Positions 9,060 to 18,027 of a stretch of DNA of 64,000 bases are shown one piece after another (within the stretch, counting starts at the first letter, position 1; each line of letters starts with the position of its first letter). The notes beneath the pieces were generated by a model that saw only the letters and a program-made list of their open reading frames with translations, searched no databases and had not been told where the DNA came from. Location of the stretch: NCBI RefSeq assembly GCF_900176515.1, contig NZ_FWXV01000019.1, positions 1 to 64,000 on the forward strand, read 5' to 3'. The DNA is from Kibdelosporangium aridum (GTDB taxonomy: Bacteria; Actinomycetota; Actinomycetes; Mycobacteriales; Pseudonocardiaceae). Made by a program: the position numbers and the translations under genes.

Positions 9060-10244
9060 ATGAAGCTTCCGGGAGTGCTCAATCGCGCGAATCAGAGTCA
9101 GCCCGGGGTGACCGGGGTGGCCAAGGTCGACCGCAGGACCGGGGATCTGCTGCGGCGGATCGGGCCTGGCGATGTCGTTGTCCTCGACCAGCTCGACCTC
9201 GACCGCGCCACGGCCGACGCGTTGGTCGCGGCCGGTGTCGCGGGCGTGGTGAACGCATCTCCTTCTATCTCTGGGAGGTTCCCCAATCTCGGGCCGGAAC
9301 TCCTTGTCGAAAAAGGCATCCCGCTGATCGACGGGGTCGGTGTGCACGCGCTGCGGGAAATCCGGGAAGGAAGCAAGCTCCGGCTGCACGCTGGGACTGT
9401 CTACTGTGGAGACCGGGAAGTCGCGCGCGGCACTCAGCAGACCGCCGAGACCATCGCCGATCAGATGATCGAGGCGAAGGCCGGGATGTCCGCTCAGCTG
9501 GAAGCCTTCTCCGCCAACACCATCGAGTTCCTCCGCCGTGAGCGGTCGTTGATCCTTGACGGCATCGGCGTGCCCGAGCTTCGCATTCCGGTCAAGGGCA
9601 GGCAGGTCCTCATCGTCGCGCCGGGCACGGACTACGTCGAGGACCTCAAGAAGCTCAAGCGCTACATCTCCGAGCACCGGCCTGTGCTGGTCGGTGTCTC
9701 CAGCGGCGCCGACGCCCTCAGGGACGAGGGGTACAAGCCCCATGTCATCGTCGGCGATCCCGATCGCATCAGCACCGACGCCCTCACGGGCGGCGCGGAA
9801 GTCGTCATCCCCGCGGACACCGACGGGCACGCCCCTGGCCTGGAACGCATCCAGGACCTGGGCATCGGTGCCGTCACGTTCCCCGCGTCCGGAAACCCGG
9901 AAGACCTCGCTCTGATCCTGGCCGACGCGCACGGCGCATGCCTGGTCGTCACCGTCGGATTCCAAGCGACCCTCAGGGAGTTCCTCGACAGCGGCCGCTC
10001 CGGTTCCAACCCGTCGACCTTCCTCACGCGACTCAAGCTCGGCAGCAAGCTCGTTGACGGCAAGGCCGCCGCGAGCCTGCACCGCACCCGTGTGTCGACT
10101 GCCGCCATCGTGTTGCTGATCATCGCCGCTCTCATCGCGGTTGGTGCGGGCCTTGCGGTGTCTGGCGTCGGCGGGACGTATGTCGACTGGATCGTCAACA
10201 CCTGGAACGACTTCGCCGCCTGGATCAAGGGGTTGTTCACGTGA
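9060..10244 (+). CDS. steA: SteA-like membrane-anchored cell-division/glycan protein
   Basis: About 394 residues. Soluble N-terminal thiamin-pyrophosphokinase-like domain (RIGPGDVVVLDQLDLDR, VVNASPSISGRFPN, IVGDPDRISTDAL) and a C-terminal hydrophobic segment (~residues 340-365, AAIVLLIIAALIAVGAGLAV) ending with a short polar tail. It is the Rv1697 position. In Corynebacterium the homologue SteA works with SteB in daughter-cell separation; steB corresponds to the next gene. ATG 9060 was chosen over GTG 8994, which would add 22 residues overlapping the upstream hairpin region. Confidence 0.88.
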   Translation: MKLPGVLNRANQSQPGVTGVAKVDRRTGDLLRRIGPGDVVVLDQLDLDRATADALVAAGVAGVVNASPSISGRFPNLGPELLVEKGIPLIDGVGVHALREIREGSKLRLHAGTVYCGDREVARGTQQTAETIADQMIEAKAGMSAQLEAFSANTIEFLRRERSLILDGIGVPELRIPVKGRQVLIVAPGTDYVEDLKKLKRYISEHRPVLVGVSSGADALRDEGYKPHVIVGDPDRISTDALTGGAEVVIPADTDGHAPGLERIQDLGIGAVTFPASGNPEDLALILADAHGACLVVTVGFQATLREFLDSGRSGSNPSTFLTRLKLGSKLVDGKAAASLHRTRVSTAAIVLLIIAALIAVGAGLAVSGVGGTYVDWIVNTWNDFAAWIKGLFT

Positions 10245-11167
10245 TCTCGCTGCGCTACCACATCATCTCGATCGCGGCCGTCTTCCTCGCGCTGGCCGTC
10301 GGGGTCGTGCTCGGGTCGAGCACATTGAGCCGGACGTTGCTCTCCGGCCTGTCCGACGACCGTGACGAGCTGGCCAAGCAAGTGGCCGATCTGCAAGTCG
10401 AGCGCAACGGCCTGAACGCCAGACTGGCCAGTTCGGACGGCTTCGCGGGCTCGATCGGCCCGATGGCGGTCCGTGGGGAACTGGAGCAACGCACCGTCGT
10501 CATGGTGACCACGCACGATGCCCGCCCGGCGGACCGTGACGCGGTGAAATCCCTCATCGGCAACGCCGGTGGCACGGTCTCCGGCGAGCTTCAGCTGACC
10601 GACGCGTTCTCTGACCCGCAGAAGGCCGATCAGCTCAGGGACGTCGTCACGCGCTTGCTCCCGGCTGGGCTGCAGCTGCCCACCGCGTCGGATCCGGGCA
10701 CGCTCGCCGGTGGTCTGCTCGGGTCGCTCGTCCTGATCAACAAGGACACCAACCAGCCGCAGGCCAAGCCGAACGAGGTGACCGCCGCGTTCACCGGCCT
10801 GGCCGACGGCGGCTTCATCCACATGCCGACCGATCTGCGGCCAGGCCAGCTGGCGTTGATCCTCACGGGCAGTGCCTTGGCTGGCAACGGCGCCGGGGAC
10901 CGTGCGTCGACGGTCGCCCGATTCGCCGCCCAGATCGACCGCGCTGGTGCGGGCGCCGTGCTGGCCGGCGACACGGGTTCGGCGGACGCGACCGGTCCGG
11001 TCGGCATGGTGCGCGCGGACACCGCGGCGACGTCCATCCTGTCCACTGTGGACAATGTGGAGCTGAACGCCGGGCGGGTGGCCACGGTTCTGGCGCTGAG
11101 CGAGCAGTTGGAAGGCAAGGCGGGGCGGTACGGCACCGCTGGCACAGCGCAATCCGTCGTGCCCTGA
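10241..11167 (+). CDS. mctB: MctB/SteB family envelope protein (copper-transport protein)
   Basis: 308 residues. One N-terminal membrane span (residues ~8-28, IISIAAVFLALAVGVVLGSS), a coiled-coil stretch (~38-65) and an extracytoplasmic domain. Rv1698 (MctB) is an envelope protein required for copper tolerance in mycobacteria; the corynebacterial homologue SteB partners SteA. It starts with GTG in a GTGA overlap with steA, which suggests stoichiometric production of the two. Confidence 0.88.
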   Translation: MISLRYHIISIAAVFLALAVGVVLGSSTLSRTLLSGLSDDRDELAKQVADLQVERNGLNARLASSDGFAGSIGPMAVRGELEQRTVVMVTTHDARPADRDAVKSLIGNAGGTVSGELQLTDAFSDPQKADQLRDVVTRLLPAGLQLPTASDPGTLAGGLLGSLVLINKDTNQPQAKPNEVTAAFTGLADGGFIHMPTDLRPGQLALILTGSALAGNGAGDRASTVARFAAQIDRAGAGAVLAGDTGSADATGPVGMVRADTAATSILSTVDNVELNAGRVATVLALSEQLEGKAGRYGTAGTAQSVVP

Positions 11168-11247
11168 TCGTTACTGACGGTTATCACCGAGACACGCCTA
11201 TACCCTGTTCCCCACTGGACGGCAAGAAGGTGTTACCGTGGAGCCCC

Positions 11248-12972
11248 GTGGAAAACAGTAGGCGGCTGCCTCAAGCGCGGACGACAAAGCACGTTTTCGT
11301 GACGGGAGGCGTCGCCTCCTCCCTGGGTAAGGGACTCACCGCTTCCAGTCTCGGTCAACTGCTGACGTCTCGCGGTCTGCGGGTCACGATGCAGAAGCTC
11401 GACCCGTATCTCAACGTCGACCCCGGCACGATGAATCCCTTCCAGCACGGCGAGGTGTTCGTGACCGAGGACGGCGCGGAGACCGACCTGGACATCGGGC
11501 ACTACGAGCGGTTCCTTGACCGCGACCTGAGCGGCACGGCCAACGTGACCACCGGCCAGGTGTACTCGACCGTCATCGCCAAGGAACGGCGCGGCGAGTA
11601 CCTGGGCGACACGGTGCAGGTCATCCCGCACATCACCGACGAGATCAAATCCCGTATCCAGGCCATGGCCCTGCCCGACGCCAACGGTGTCGTGCCGGAC
11701 GTGGTCATCACCGAGGTCGGCGGCACGGTCGGCGACATCGAGTCACTGCCGTTCCTGGAGGCCTGCCGTCAGGTCCGGCACGACGTGGGCCGCGACAACT
11801 GCTTCTTCCTGCACGTCTCGTTGGTGCCCTACCTGGCGCCGTCCGGTGAGCTGAAGACCAAGCCGACGCAGCACTCCGTCGCCGCCCTGCGCAACATCGG
11901 TATCCAGCCGGACGCGATCGTCTGCCGCGCCGACCGGGAGATCCCGGACTCGTTGAAGCGCAAGATCGCCCTGATGTGCGATGTGGACACCGACGCGGTC
12001 GTGGCCGCGCCGGACGCGCCGTCCATCTACGACATCCCGCGAGTGCTGCACAGCGAGGGCTTGGACGCCTACGTGGTCCGCCGCCTTGGCCTGCCGTTCC
12101 GTGACGTCGACTGGGCCGTGTGGGGCGACCTGCTGGGCCGTGTGCACAACCCGAAGGAGACCGTGCGGATCGCGGTCGTCGGCAAGTACGTCGACCTGCC
12201 GGACGCGTACCTGTCGGTCACCGAGGCGTTGCGGGCCGGTGGGTTCGCCAACCGCGCCAAGGTCGAGATCGTCTGGGTCGCCTCGGACTCCTGTGAGACG
12301 CCGTCCGGTGCGGCGCACGCGTTGTCCGGTGTGGATGGTGTGCTGATCCCCGGCGGGTTCGGTGTGCGGGGCATCGAAGGCAAGCTCGGTGCGATCAGCT
12401 TCGCCCGTGACCGCAAGATCCCGCTGCTCGGACTGTGCCTCGGCCTGCAGTGCATGGTGATCGACGTGGCCCGCAACCTGGCCGGGCTGACGGGCGCGAA
12501 CTCCGCGGAGTTCGACGAGAACACCGAGCACCCGGTCATCTCCACGATGGCCGACCAGGAAGACGTCGTCGCGGGTGAGCGCGACATGGGCGGCACGATG
12601 CGGCTTGGCGCCTACCCGGCCGCGCTGACCGCCGGTTCGGTCGTGGCCAACTCGTACGGCTCCACAAGCGTTTCCGAGCGGCACAGGCACCGCTACGAGG
12701 TCAACAACGCCTACCGCAAGCGTTTGTCTGAGGCTGGCCTGGTCTTCTCCGGCATCTCGCCGGACGGGCACCTGGTCGAGTTCGTCGAGCTGCCTGCCGA
12801 CAAGCACCCGTTCTACGTCGGCACGCAGGCGCACCCGGAGCTCAAGAGCCGCCCGACGCGCCCGCACCCGTTGTTCTCCGGCTTCGTCAAGGCGGCGCTG
12901 GCGTACCGCACCGCCGACCGGCTGCCTGTGGAGCTGCCGGAAAGCAACCACGTCGTGAGCGTCGTCTCGTGA
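11248..12972 (+). CDS. pyrG: CTP synthase
   Basis: About 574 residues. Makes CTP from UTP, ATP and glutamine. The N-terminal synthetase domain has KHVFVTGGVASSLGKGLTA and the ADP-binding GEYLGDTVQVIPHIT. The C-terminal class I glutamine amidotransferase has the nucleophile motif GLCLGLQCMV and HPEL near the end. GTG 11248 gives a protein that aligns with mycobacterial PyrG from the start; GTG 11230 is an alternative. It is followed by a GTGA overlap with the NUDIX gene. Confidence 0.96.
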   Translation: MENSRRLPQARTTKHVFVTGGVASSLGKGLTASSLGQLLTSRGLRVTMQKLDPYLNVDPGTMNPFQHGEVFVTEDGAETDLDIGHYERFLDRDLSGTANVTTGQVYSTVIAKERRGEYLGDTVQVIPHITDEIKSRIQAMALPDANGVVPDVVITEVGGTVGDIESLPFLEACRQVRHDVGRDNCFFLHVSLVPYLAPSGELKTKPTQHSVAALRNIGIQPDAIVCRADREIPDSLKRKIALMCDVDTDAVVAAPDAPSIYDIPRVLHSEGLDAYVVRRLGLPFRDVDWAVWGDLLGRVHNPKETVRIAVVGKYVDLPDAYLSVTEALRAGGFANRAKVEIVWVASDSCETPSGAAHALSGVDGVLIPGGFGVRGIEGKLGAISFARDRKIPLLGLCLGLQCMVIDVARNLAGLTGANSAEFDENTEHPVISTMADQEDVVAGERDMGGTMRLGAYPAALTAGSVVANSYGSTSVSERHRHRYEVNNAYRKRLSEAGLVFSGISPDGHLVEFVELPADKHPFYVGTQAHPELKSRPTRPHPLFSGFVKAALAYRTADRLPVELPESNHVVSVVS

Positions 12973-13592
12973 CCGAACGGCACGCGTTCGACGTGGTGTC
13001 CACAAAGGACATCCATATCGGCAGGGTGGTCGGCCTGCGGATGGACGAGGTCCGCATGCCCGGTGGCGGCACGGCGATGCGCGAGGTCGTCGAGCACCTC
13101 GGCGCTGTCGCCGTTGTGGCGCTGGACGAAGACGGCAAGGTGGTGCTGATCCATCAGTACCGCCACCCGGTCGGCCGCAGGCTGTGGGAACTGCCCGCTG
13201 GCCTGCTGGACGTCGAAGGCGAGAGCCCTGCCACGACCGCCGCGCGTGAGCTGGAGGAAGAGGCCAACCTGTCCGCGTCCGAGTGGTCGGTGCTCGTGGA
13301 CGTCGCCGCATCGCCAGGCTTCACCGACGAGGTCGTGCGGGTCTTCCTGGCCCGTGGGCTGACCGAGGCCAACCGCACGGAGCCGGAGGGCGACGAAGAA
13401 GCGGACATCGTCGTTGAGCGCATCCCGATGGCCGACGCTGTCGCCAAGGTCTTCAGCGGCGAGATCGTCAACGCCTCGACCGTGGCAGGCCTGCTCGCCG
13501 CTCAAGCGGTCCTTGGCGGCCAGGCGACACCGCGTCCGGCCGACGCGCCATGGGACGACAAACCCACCGCGTTCGCCCATCGCCGCAGGTAG
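12969..13592 (+). CDS. NUDIX hydrolase (ADP-ribose pyrophosphatase type)
   Basis: 207 residues. The Nudix box lies at residues ~77-99 (GLLDVEGESPATTAARELEEE; GX5EX7REUXEE pattern). The VVLIHQYRHPVGRRLWELPAG segment is typical of ADP-ribose pyrophosphatases, and Rv1700 at this position in M. tuberculosis is an ADPRase. This is the last gene of the conserved block before the accessory island; the next conserved gene (xerD) lies 32 kb away. Confidence 0.92.
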   Translation: MTERHAFDVVSTKDIHIGRVVGLRMDEVRMPGGGTAMREVVEHLGAVAVVALDEDGKVVLIHQYRHPVGRRLWELPAGLLDVEGESPATTAARELEEEANLSASEWSVLVDVAASPGFTDEVVRVFLARGLTEANRTEPEGDEEADIVVERIPMADAVAKVFSGEIVNASTVAGLLAAQAVLGGQATPRPADAPWDDKPTAFAHRRR

Positions 13593-13920
13593 CTGCTCGT
13601 GAGTGTTTTGGACGGCTGGAGCCGGCCAAAACACTCACGAGGGCGAGCAGGGCAGCGGCGATGAGGGCCGCCGCGGTCCGGGTTCGGGCCCGGCGGCAGG
13701 ACGTGCAGGCGGCAGGGCCGTGTTCGGCGAGCATTTCGGTGGCTTGGTCCCGGGGGACAGCGGACAAGATGCCGGGCAGGCCGGCGAGTGCGGCGACATC
13801 GGCTGAGCAGGACGGGCAGGTGCGCAGATGCCGCTCGTAGTTCTTCCGCTCGGACGGAGAGAGCGAACCCAGTACATAGGCGACGTCCCAGTCGCGGTAC
13901 GCGTCCGTCGGGAGGTTCAA
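13468..13920 (-). CDS. zinc-containing anti-sigma factor, C-terminally eroded
   Basis: 150 residues as read. N-terminal zinc anti-sigma domain with H-x3-C-x2-C (HLRTCPSC, residues ~31-38), then a membrane span (~83-101, AAALIAAALLALVSVLAG). The residues after the span are read from the large palindrome and then antisense to the NUDIX gene, so the extracellular sensor seen in the 18.1-18.7 kb paralogue is missing. It starts with TTG overlapping the sigma stop (TTGA). It is probably a truncated or degenerate anti-sigma that may still tether the sigma factor. Confidence 0.75.
   Translation of the reverse strand: MNLPTDAYRDWDVAYVLGSLSPSERKNYERHLRTCPSCSADVAALAGLPGILSAVPRDQATEMLAEHGPAACTSCRRARTRTAAALIAAALLALVSVLAGSSRPKHSRAATCGDGRTRWVCRPMARRPDAVSPGRQGPLERRAGLPRSRR
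13596..13641. terminator. large perfect hairpin between NUDIX gene and convergent anti-sigma gene
   Basis: Arms of 16 bp (CTCGTGAGTGTTTTGG at 13596-13611 and its perfect complement at 13626-13641), with an inner CGGC/GCCG stem in the 14-base loop. It lies 3 bases after the NUDIX stop, and the opposing anti-sigma frame runs through it. Likely a bidirectional terminator. The length and perfection would also fit a mobile REP/MITE-type palindrome. Confidence 0.75.
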
Positions 13921-14444
13921 TGCCCGGTCACTCCTCTCTCTTGCAGGGCGAGGCGCAGCGCACGCAGGCCGTAGTGCAGCCGCGAGCGCACTGTGCCCGG
14001 CGGAACCTCAAGCAGTTCGGCCAGTTCGGCCACTGACTGTCCCATGTAGTACGCACGGACGATCACCGTGCGGTGTTCCGGTGTCAGCTGGCTGAGCGCG
14101 TCGGCGACCAGCCAGGTGTCCAACGCCGACTCCGTTGGGTCGGAGCGGGCACGTTCGGGCACGACCTCCAGACCGATCTCACGCCGGGCGCGAGCACTGC
14201 GGCGGTCGTCGATGACGACGTTACGTGCCACCTTGTAAAGCCACGCCCGTGCGGCCGTGATGCCCTGCGCCAGGATGTCCGGGTTCTTCCATGCGCGTAA
14301 CAGCGTTTCCTGCACGACGTCCTCGGCGAGCTGGTCATCGCCGGTGAGCCGTAATACGTAACGCAGGAGCGGCGCTGCGTGCTCGTCGTGCAAAGCACGC
14401 AGCAGCGCCGTATGGCTCTCGTTGATGACACACCCCCTAGACAC
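13917..14444 (-). CDS. ECF sigma factor (paralogue 1)
   Basis: About 170-175 residues. Sigma region 2 (LLRYVLRLTGDDQLAEDVVQ, RAWLYKVARNVVIDDRR) and region 4 (LTPEHRTVIVRAYYMGQSV, GTVRSRLHYGLRALR). It lies just after the crotonase stop and is coupled by TTGA to its anti-sigma. The boundary uses GTG 14444, but the ribosome-binding-like AGGGGG (which includes the crotonase TAG) points to ATC at 14426 as the first codon, giving INESHTALLR; the paralogue at 18.7 kb has the same arrangement. Target promoters are unknown. Confidence 0.88.
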   Translation of the reverse strand: MSRGCVINESHTALLRALHDEHAAPLLRYVLRLTGDDQLAEDVVQETLLRAWKNPDILAQGITAARAWLYKVARNVVIDDRRSARARREIGLEVVPERARSDPTESALDTWLVADALSQLTPEHRTVIVRAYYMGQSVAELAELLEVPPGTVRSRLHYGLRALRLALQERGVTGH

Positions 14445-15216
14445 GGCGGAAGACTGGCTTGCGCTTGGCCAGGAACGCCGTGGTGCCTTCAATCATGTCC
14501 CGTGTGGTGAACGTCCGCCGGAACGACGCCAGCTCGATGCTCAATCCTGCACGGACCTCCTGGCCGCGTGCGGAGTTGACCGTGGCCTTGCACAGGGCCA
14601 CGGCGGCAGGAGAGTTCGCGGCGATCGTGCCGAGGCTGCGCCGGGCAGCGGCGAGCATGTCCTCCCTGCTGTCGAAGACCTCGTTGACCAGCCCGATCCG
14701 CCGTGCCTCCTCGGCGTCCACCTTGCGGCCGGAGTAGATCAACTCCCGCGCCCGGCCGGGACCGACCAACTGCTGCAACCGCACACAGCCGCCGAAGCCG
14801 GGGATGAGTCCGAGCAGCACCTCTGGCTGGCCGAACACGGCCTTCGAAGTCGCGTAGATGAAGTCGCACGCCATCGCCAGTTCACATCCGCCGCCGAGGG
14901 CGTACCCGTCCACGCATGCGATGACCGGCGCGGGCACGGCTTCCAGCAGGTTCATCACGTCCTGGCCGAGCCTGCCGAACTGTTCACCCTCGTCCGGGCT
15001 CATCGCCGCCATCTCGCGGATGTCGGCACCGGCGACGAACGCCGGTCCTGGCGCGCCGGTCAGGATCATCGGCTTCGCGGCCGTGCTGAGGAAGTCTTTC
15101 AACTCGGTCAGCACCTGATGGGACAGTGCGTTGCGGGCCGATGGGCGTGTCACGGTCAGTGTCACGAAGTCGTCGGAGTCCTCGACGTGCAGGGTTTCGT
15201 AGTCCGATATGGACAC
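14437..15216 (-). CDS. enoyl-CoA hydratase/isomerase (crotonase) family protein
   Basis: About 259 residues. Crotonase fold with oxyanion-hole motifs GPAFVAGADIREM and CDGYALGGGCELAMACD; the two glutamates of enoyl-CoA hydratase are seen as GQPEVLLGLIPGFGG. GTG 15216 is preferred because GAGGTG lies six bases upstream; GTG 15225 is an alternative. It follows the TmpA-like gene almost without a gap and precedes the ECF sigma gene, so it looks like a member of the minus-strand operon that begins with the adenylating enzyme at 17.9 kb. The acyl substrate is unknown. Confidence 0.88.
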   Translation of the reverse strand: MSISDYETLHVEDSDDFVTLTVTRPSARNALSHQVLTELKDFLSTAAKPMILTGAPGPAFVAGADIREMAAMSPDEGEQFGRLGQDVMNLLEAVPAPVIACVDGYALGGGCELAMACDFIYATSKAVFGQPEVLLGLIPGFGGCVRLQQLVGPGRARELIYSGRKVDAEEARRIGLVNEVFDSREDMLAAARRSLGTIAANSPAAVALCKATVNSARGQEVRAGLSIELASFRRTFTTRDMIEGTTAFLAKRKPVFRRV

Positions 15217-15226
15217 TGTGGTCACC

Positions 15227-16423
15227 TCATGAGTCCCAGATGGCGCCGAACGCTGGAATACCACGGGTTTCCAGCTCCTCGACGACATGCCAAGTGGTCT
15301 TCTTGTTGGAGATGCAGATGACGGCCTCGGCCCCGGACTGCACATACGCTTGATAGGTCAGTGCGATGAGATCCGGTTTTCCGTCGGCGTCGGTGTCCCA
15401 GATGATCGCGTCTGGTTGTACACCAAGGATTTCGTCGACCAATGCGTCGCCGTAGGTGGCGCGAGGGTTGCGAGTCGACCAGACAAGCAGCGAGGGGGTG
15501 TCGCCGGACAACAGGTGCGGCAGGCATGGGCCGATACCGCTGCCGGTCGCGACCCAGACCACCTTGCCGAACAGCTTGTCGATGTTGCCGACACCCGCGG
15601 TCGGGATTCCCTTGACCCACACATGAGTCGGCAGATCGTCGATCAGCGACCCGGTCCAGTCACCGGCGCGCGAGATCGTCAGCCGGAACCCGGTCCGCCC
15701 CGGCGTCGGGACGTTGGCGAAGGAATGCCATTCCAGCAACGGACTCCGGCTGACCGAAGTGGACGAACCGGCGAACGGCGTCACGCCGTAGTCGAACCAG
15801 ACGAGTGCCACGTGCCGTGACGGGCGGACGATCTGAACCGGCACCCGGCACAGCCGCAGCCACGGAAGCGCCACGCTGAACACCACGACAGCGAGAACCC
15901 ACAGACTCGGCGAACTGGCGGCCATCGCCGAGTGCAGTGCGAACAGTGCGAGGACAGTCCATCCGCCGAAGCGGTGTGCTCGCTCGAACCAGTCATGATG
16001 GCGTGCGCGCAGCGAGGGCAGAGCGAGCACGATCATCGCGACAAGGAGCGCGAGGATCAACCACGTCAAGGCGAGAGACGGCGCGGTGAAAGGAAACCAT
16101 GCGGTCGCGCAGACTGCGGCGCCGACGTGCAGGCCACCGAAGTGGTACACCTTGCCCGCGGTCCACCGGATCCGCAACGGCCAGTGTTTCGGCACGCTCG
16201 TCGCCAGCCGGAACAGCAGGTTGATCACGTACTGCTGGCGGATCAGCACGGCCAGGGCGAAGTTGGCGAGCACCATCGAAGACGCGTCCACAACCGGGAT
16301 GCACGCCAGGTTGAGCAGGATGACCAGGGCAGCGAGCCGGTTGTGGTGGGTGAACGGGCGGCGCTTGAGCTTGGCGCGCAACGACCGTCCGGGTGCAGGG
16401 AGAGTGATCTGGGTACTCGTCAT
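15227..16423 (-). CDS. TmpA-like integral membrane flavin/NAD reductase
   Basis: 398 residues. Five or six hydrophobic segments in residues ~25-200, with a possible haem-ligand H-x13-H pair (HRFGGW...ALHS, ~residues 151-165). The C-terminal half is FNR-like, with a nucleotide-binding loop VATGSGIGPCLPHL and the terminal GAIWDS. This architecture resembles ferric-reductase/TmpA membrane proteins of fungi, as I recall them; some of those occur with or fused to NRPS-like adenylation domains. The classical RxYS FAD motif is not clear. ATG start overlaps the upstream adenylating-enzyme stop by four bases, which argues that the two proteins act together. Confidence 0.75.
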   Translation of the reverse strand: MTSTQITLPAPGRSLRAKLKRRPFTHHNRLAALVILLNLACIPVVDASSMVLANFALAVLIRQQYVINLLFRLATSVPKHWPLRIRWTAGKVYHFGGLHVGAAVCATAWFPFTAPSLALTWLILALLVAMIVLALPSLRARHHDWFERAHRFGGWTVLALFALHSAMAASSPSLWVLAVVVFSVALPWLRLCRVPVQIVRPSRHVALVWFDYGVTPFAGSSTSVSRSPLLEWHSFANVPTPGRTGFRLTISRAGDWTGSLIDDLPTHVWVKGIPTAGVGNIDKLFGKVVWVATGSGIGPCLPHLLSGDTPSLLVWSTRNPRATYGDALVDEILGVQPDAIIWDTDADGKPDLIALTYQAYVQSGAEAVICISNKKTTWHVVEELETRGIPAFGAIWDS

Positions 16424-17925
16424 GCCACGGTGTCCAAACGAGACACCAATGCCCGCCGGTCGACCTTGCCACGGTCGGTCATCGGCAGCCGGTCCACAGG
16501 CACGATCAGCGTCGGCGAGCAGTAGTACGGCATGCGTTGCTCGACAGTGTGCCTGGCCAGCTCAGGCTGGACGGTCGCCGGGCTGACGAAGCCGATGAGC
16601 CGATCCTCGTGCAGCACAGCGGATGCGCGTGAACACCCGGGAGTCAGCTCCAACGCGGACGTGACAGCGTCCAGTTCCACTCGGAACCCGCGGACCTTCA
16701 CCTGGTCGTCGGTCCTGCCGTGGTGTTCCAGCTGACCGTCGGACGTCCACCGGCCGAGATCCCGGGTGCGGAACATTCTGCTGTTCCCCCCGAGGAATGG
16801 GTCCGGGCGGTACCGTTCGGTTGTGAGCGCGTCGTTTCCGATGTATCCGGCCGTCACACAGGCTCCGCCCGCCCACATTTCGCCGATTTCGCCGATCCGG
16901 CACGGCCGGAGGTCTTCGTCCAGGATGTAGACGGTCGTGTTCGGGACCGGCCGGCCGATCGTCAGCGTACCGTCATAGCGCTGAACAGTGTTGACGATGG
17001 TGACTTCGGTCGGACCGCAGGCGTTGTGGAATGCCACGCCGTCCGACCAGGACTCGGCCAGTGACCGCGGGCAGCGCTCTCCCGCGACCGCGACGGCGCG
17101 CACGTTCGCGCACATCGAGCGATCCAAAGTAGACAGTATGCTTGGCGTGCTGATGATGACGGTCAACGTCTTCGCGGTCTGTTCGATGTCCTGGCCGCGG
17201 ATCACCAGCGTTCCGCCGTGTGCCAGTGTTCCCAGTATTTCCCATGCGGCCATGTCGAAGGCGATGTTGAGCAGCTGGCCGACCCGGTCACCCGGGCGGA
17301 TGCCGAGTGACCCTGGTTCGGTGAGCAGGACGTTGCACAGATTGGCGTGGGTCACTGTGACGCCGTTGGGTTGTCCTGTGGTGCCGGACGTGAAGATCAC
17401 CATGGCGGCATCGCCGCTGGGCCGGGCTCTTCGTGCGGTGACACCGTCTGGAACGGTGTCGATCGCGACGACTTCGCCAAGGCCTGCGGGGATTTCGTGA
17501 TCACTCGTGGTCAAGATGACGCGGATGTCCGCCGTGCGGATCACGTGCCGCAGGTGGTGCGGTGGCGTGATTCGGATGTCTTGCGGCACGTACGCCGCAC
17601 CGGCTTTGAGGATCGCGAGGATGCCGACGACCATGTGGACCGAACGGGTGAGGAACAGTCCGACTTGATCGCCCGGACGGACGCCGAGTTCGGCCAGGTG
17701 AGCCGCAAGGCGTTCGGCCCGTTGGCCGAGTTCTTGGTATGTCAGGCAAACGCCGAGGTGTTCCACGGCGATCGCGCCGGGGTGCTTGGCGGCTTGAGCT
17801 TCGATGGCGTGGTGGATCCGGGTATGTCGCACGGGGACCCTCGCCCCGGATCCGAAGCGCTGGAACAGGATCCGATCGGCGGGGGCCAGTCCGTGCGGTA
17901 CGGAGAGCTGAAACGGTGCTGTCAC
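16420..17925 (-). CDS. stand-alone amino-acid adenylation (AMP-binding) enzyme
   Basis: About 501 residues. NRPS-type adenylation domain: A3 FTSGTTGQPNGV (the usual Lys of PKG is Asn), A5 NACGPTE, A7/A8 YRPDPF...RTRDLGR and GRTDDQVKVRGFRVEL, and A10 MTDRGKVDRRAL with the catalytic lysine. No carrier, condensation or thioesterase domain is present or nearby. GTG 17925 (MTAPFQLS) is preferred over the farther ATG 17982 because AAAGG precedes it and the extra residues look non-coding. It is the first gene of the operon with the TmpA-like reductase and crotonase. The activated acid cannot be named from sequence. Confidence 0.82.
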   Translation of the reverse strand: MTAPFQLSVPHGLAPADRILFQRFGSGARVPVRHTRIHHAIEAQAAKHPGAIAVEHLGVCLTYQELGQRAERLAAHLAELGVRPGDQVGLFLTRSVHMVVGILAILKAGAAYVPQDIRITPPHHLRHVIRTADIRVILTTSDHEIPAGLGEVVAIDTVPDGVTARRARPSGDAAMVIFTSGTTGQPNGVTVTHANLCNVLLTEPGSLGIRPGDRVGQLLNIAFDMAAWEILGTLAHGGTLVIRGQDIEQTAKTLTVIISTPSILSTLDRSMCANVRAVAVAGERCPRSLAESWSDGVAFHNACGPTEVTIVNTVQRYDGTLTIGRPVPNTTVYILDEDLRPCRIGEIGEMWAGGACVTAGYIGNDALTTERYRPDPFLGGNSRMFRTRDLGRWTSDGQLEHHGRTDDQVKVRGFRVELDAVTSALELTPGCSRASAVLHEDRLIGFVSPATVQPELARHTVEQRMPYYCSPTLIVPVDRLPMTDRGKVDRRALVSRLDTVA

Positions 17926-17960
17926 GATGGATGCGCCTTTCAGACGGGCCTGTCGGGTCA

Positions 17961-17975
17961 CTCGTTCTGAACGAG
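17961..17975. promoter_or_regulatory. palindrome upstream of the adenylation operon
   Basis: CTCGTTC-T-GAACGAG: perfect 7-bp arms with one central base, 36 bases upstream of the adenylating-enzyme start. A candidate operator, or the stem of a 5' leader. Confidence 0.4.
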
Positions 17976-18027
17976 ACAGCACCGCCTGGTGTTCAACGCA
18001 CCGAGCAAATTCTTGGTCGGTCTTTGT

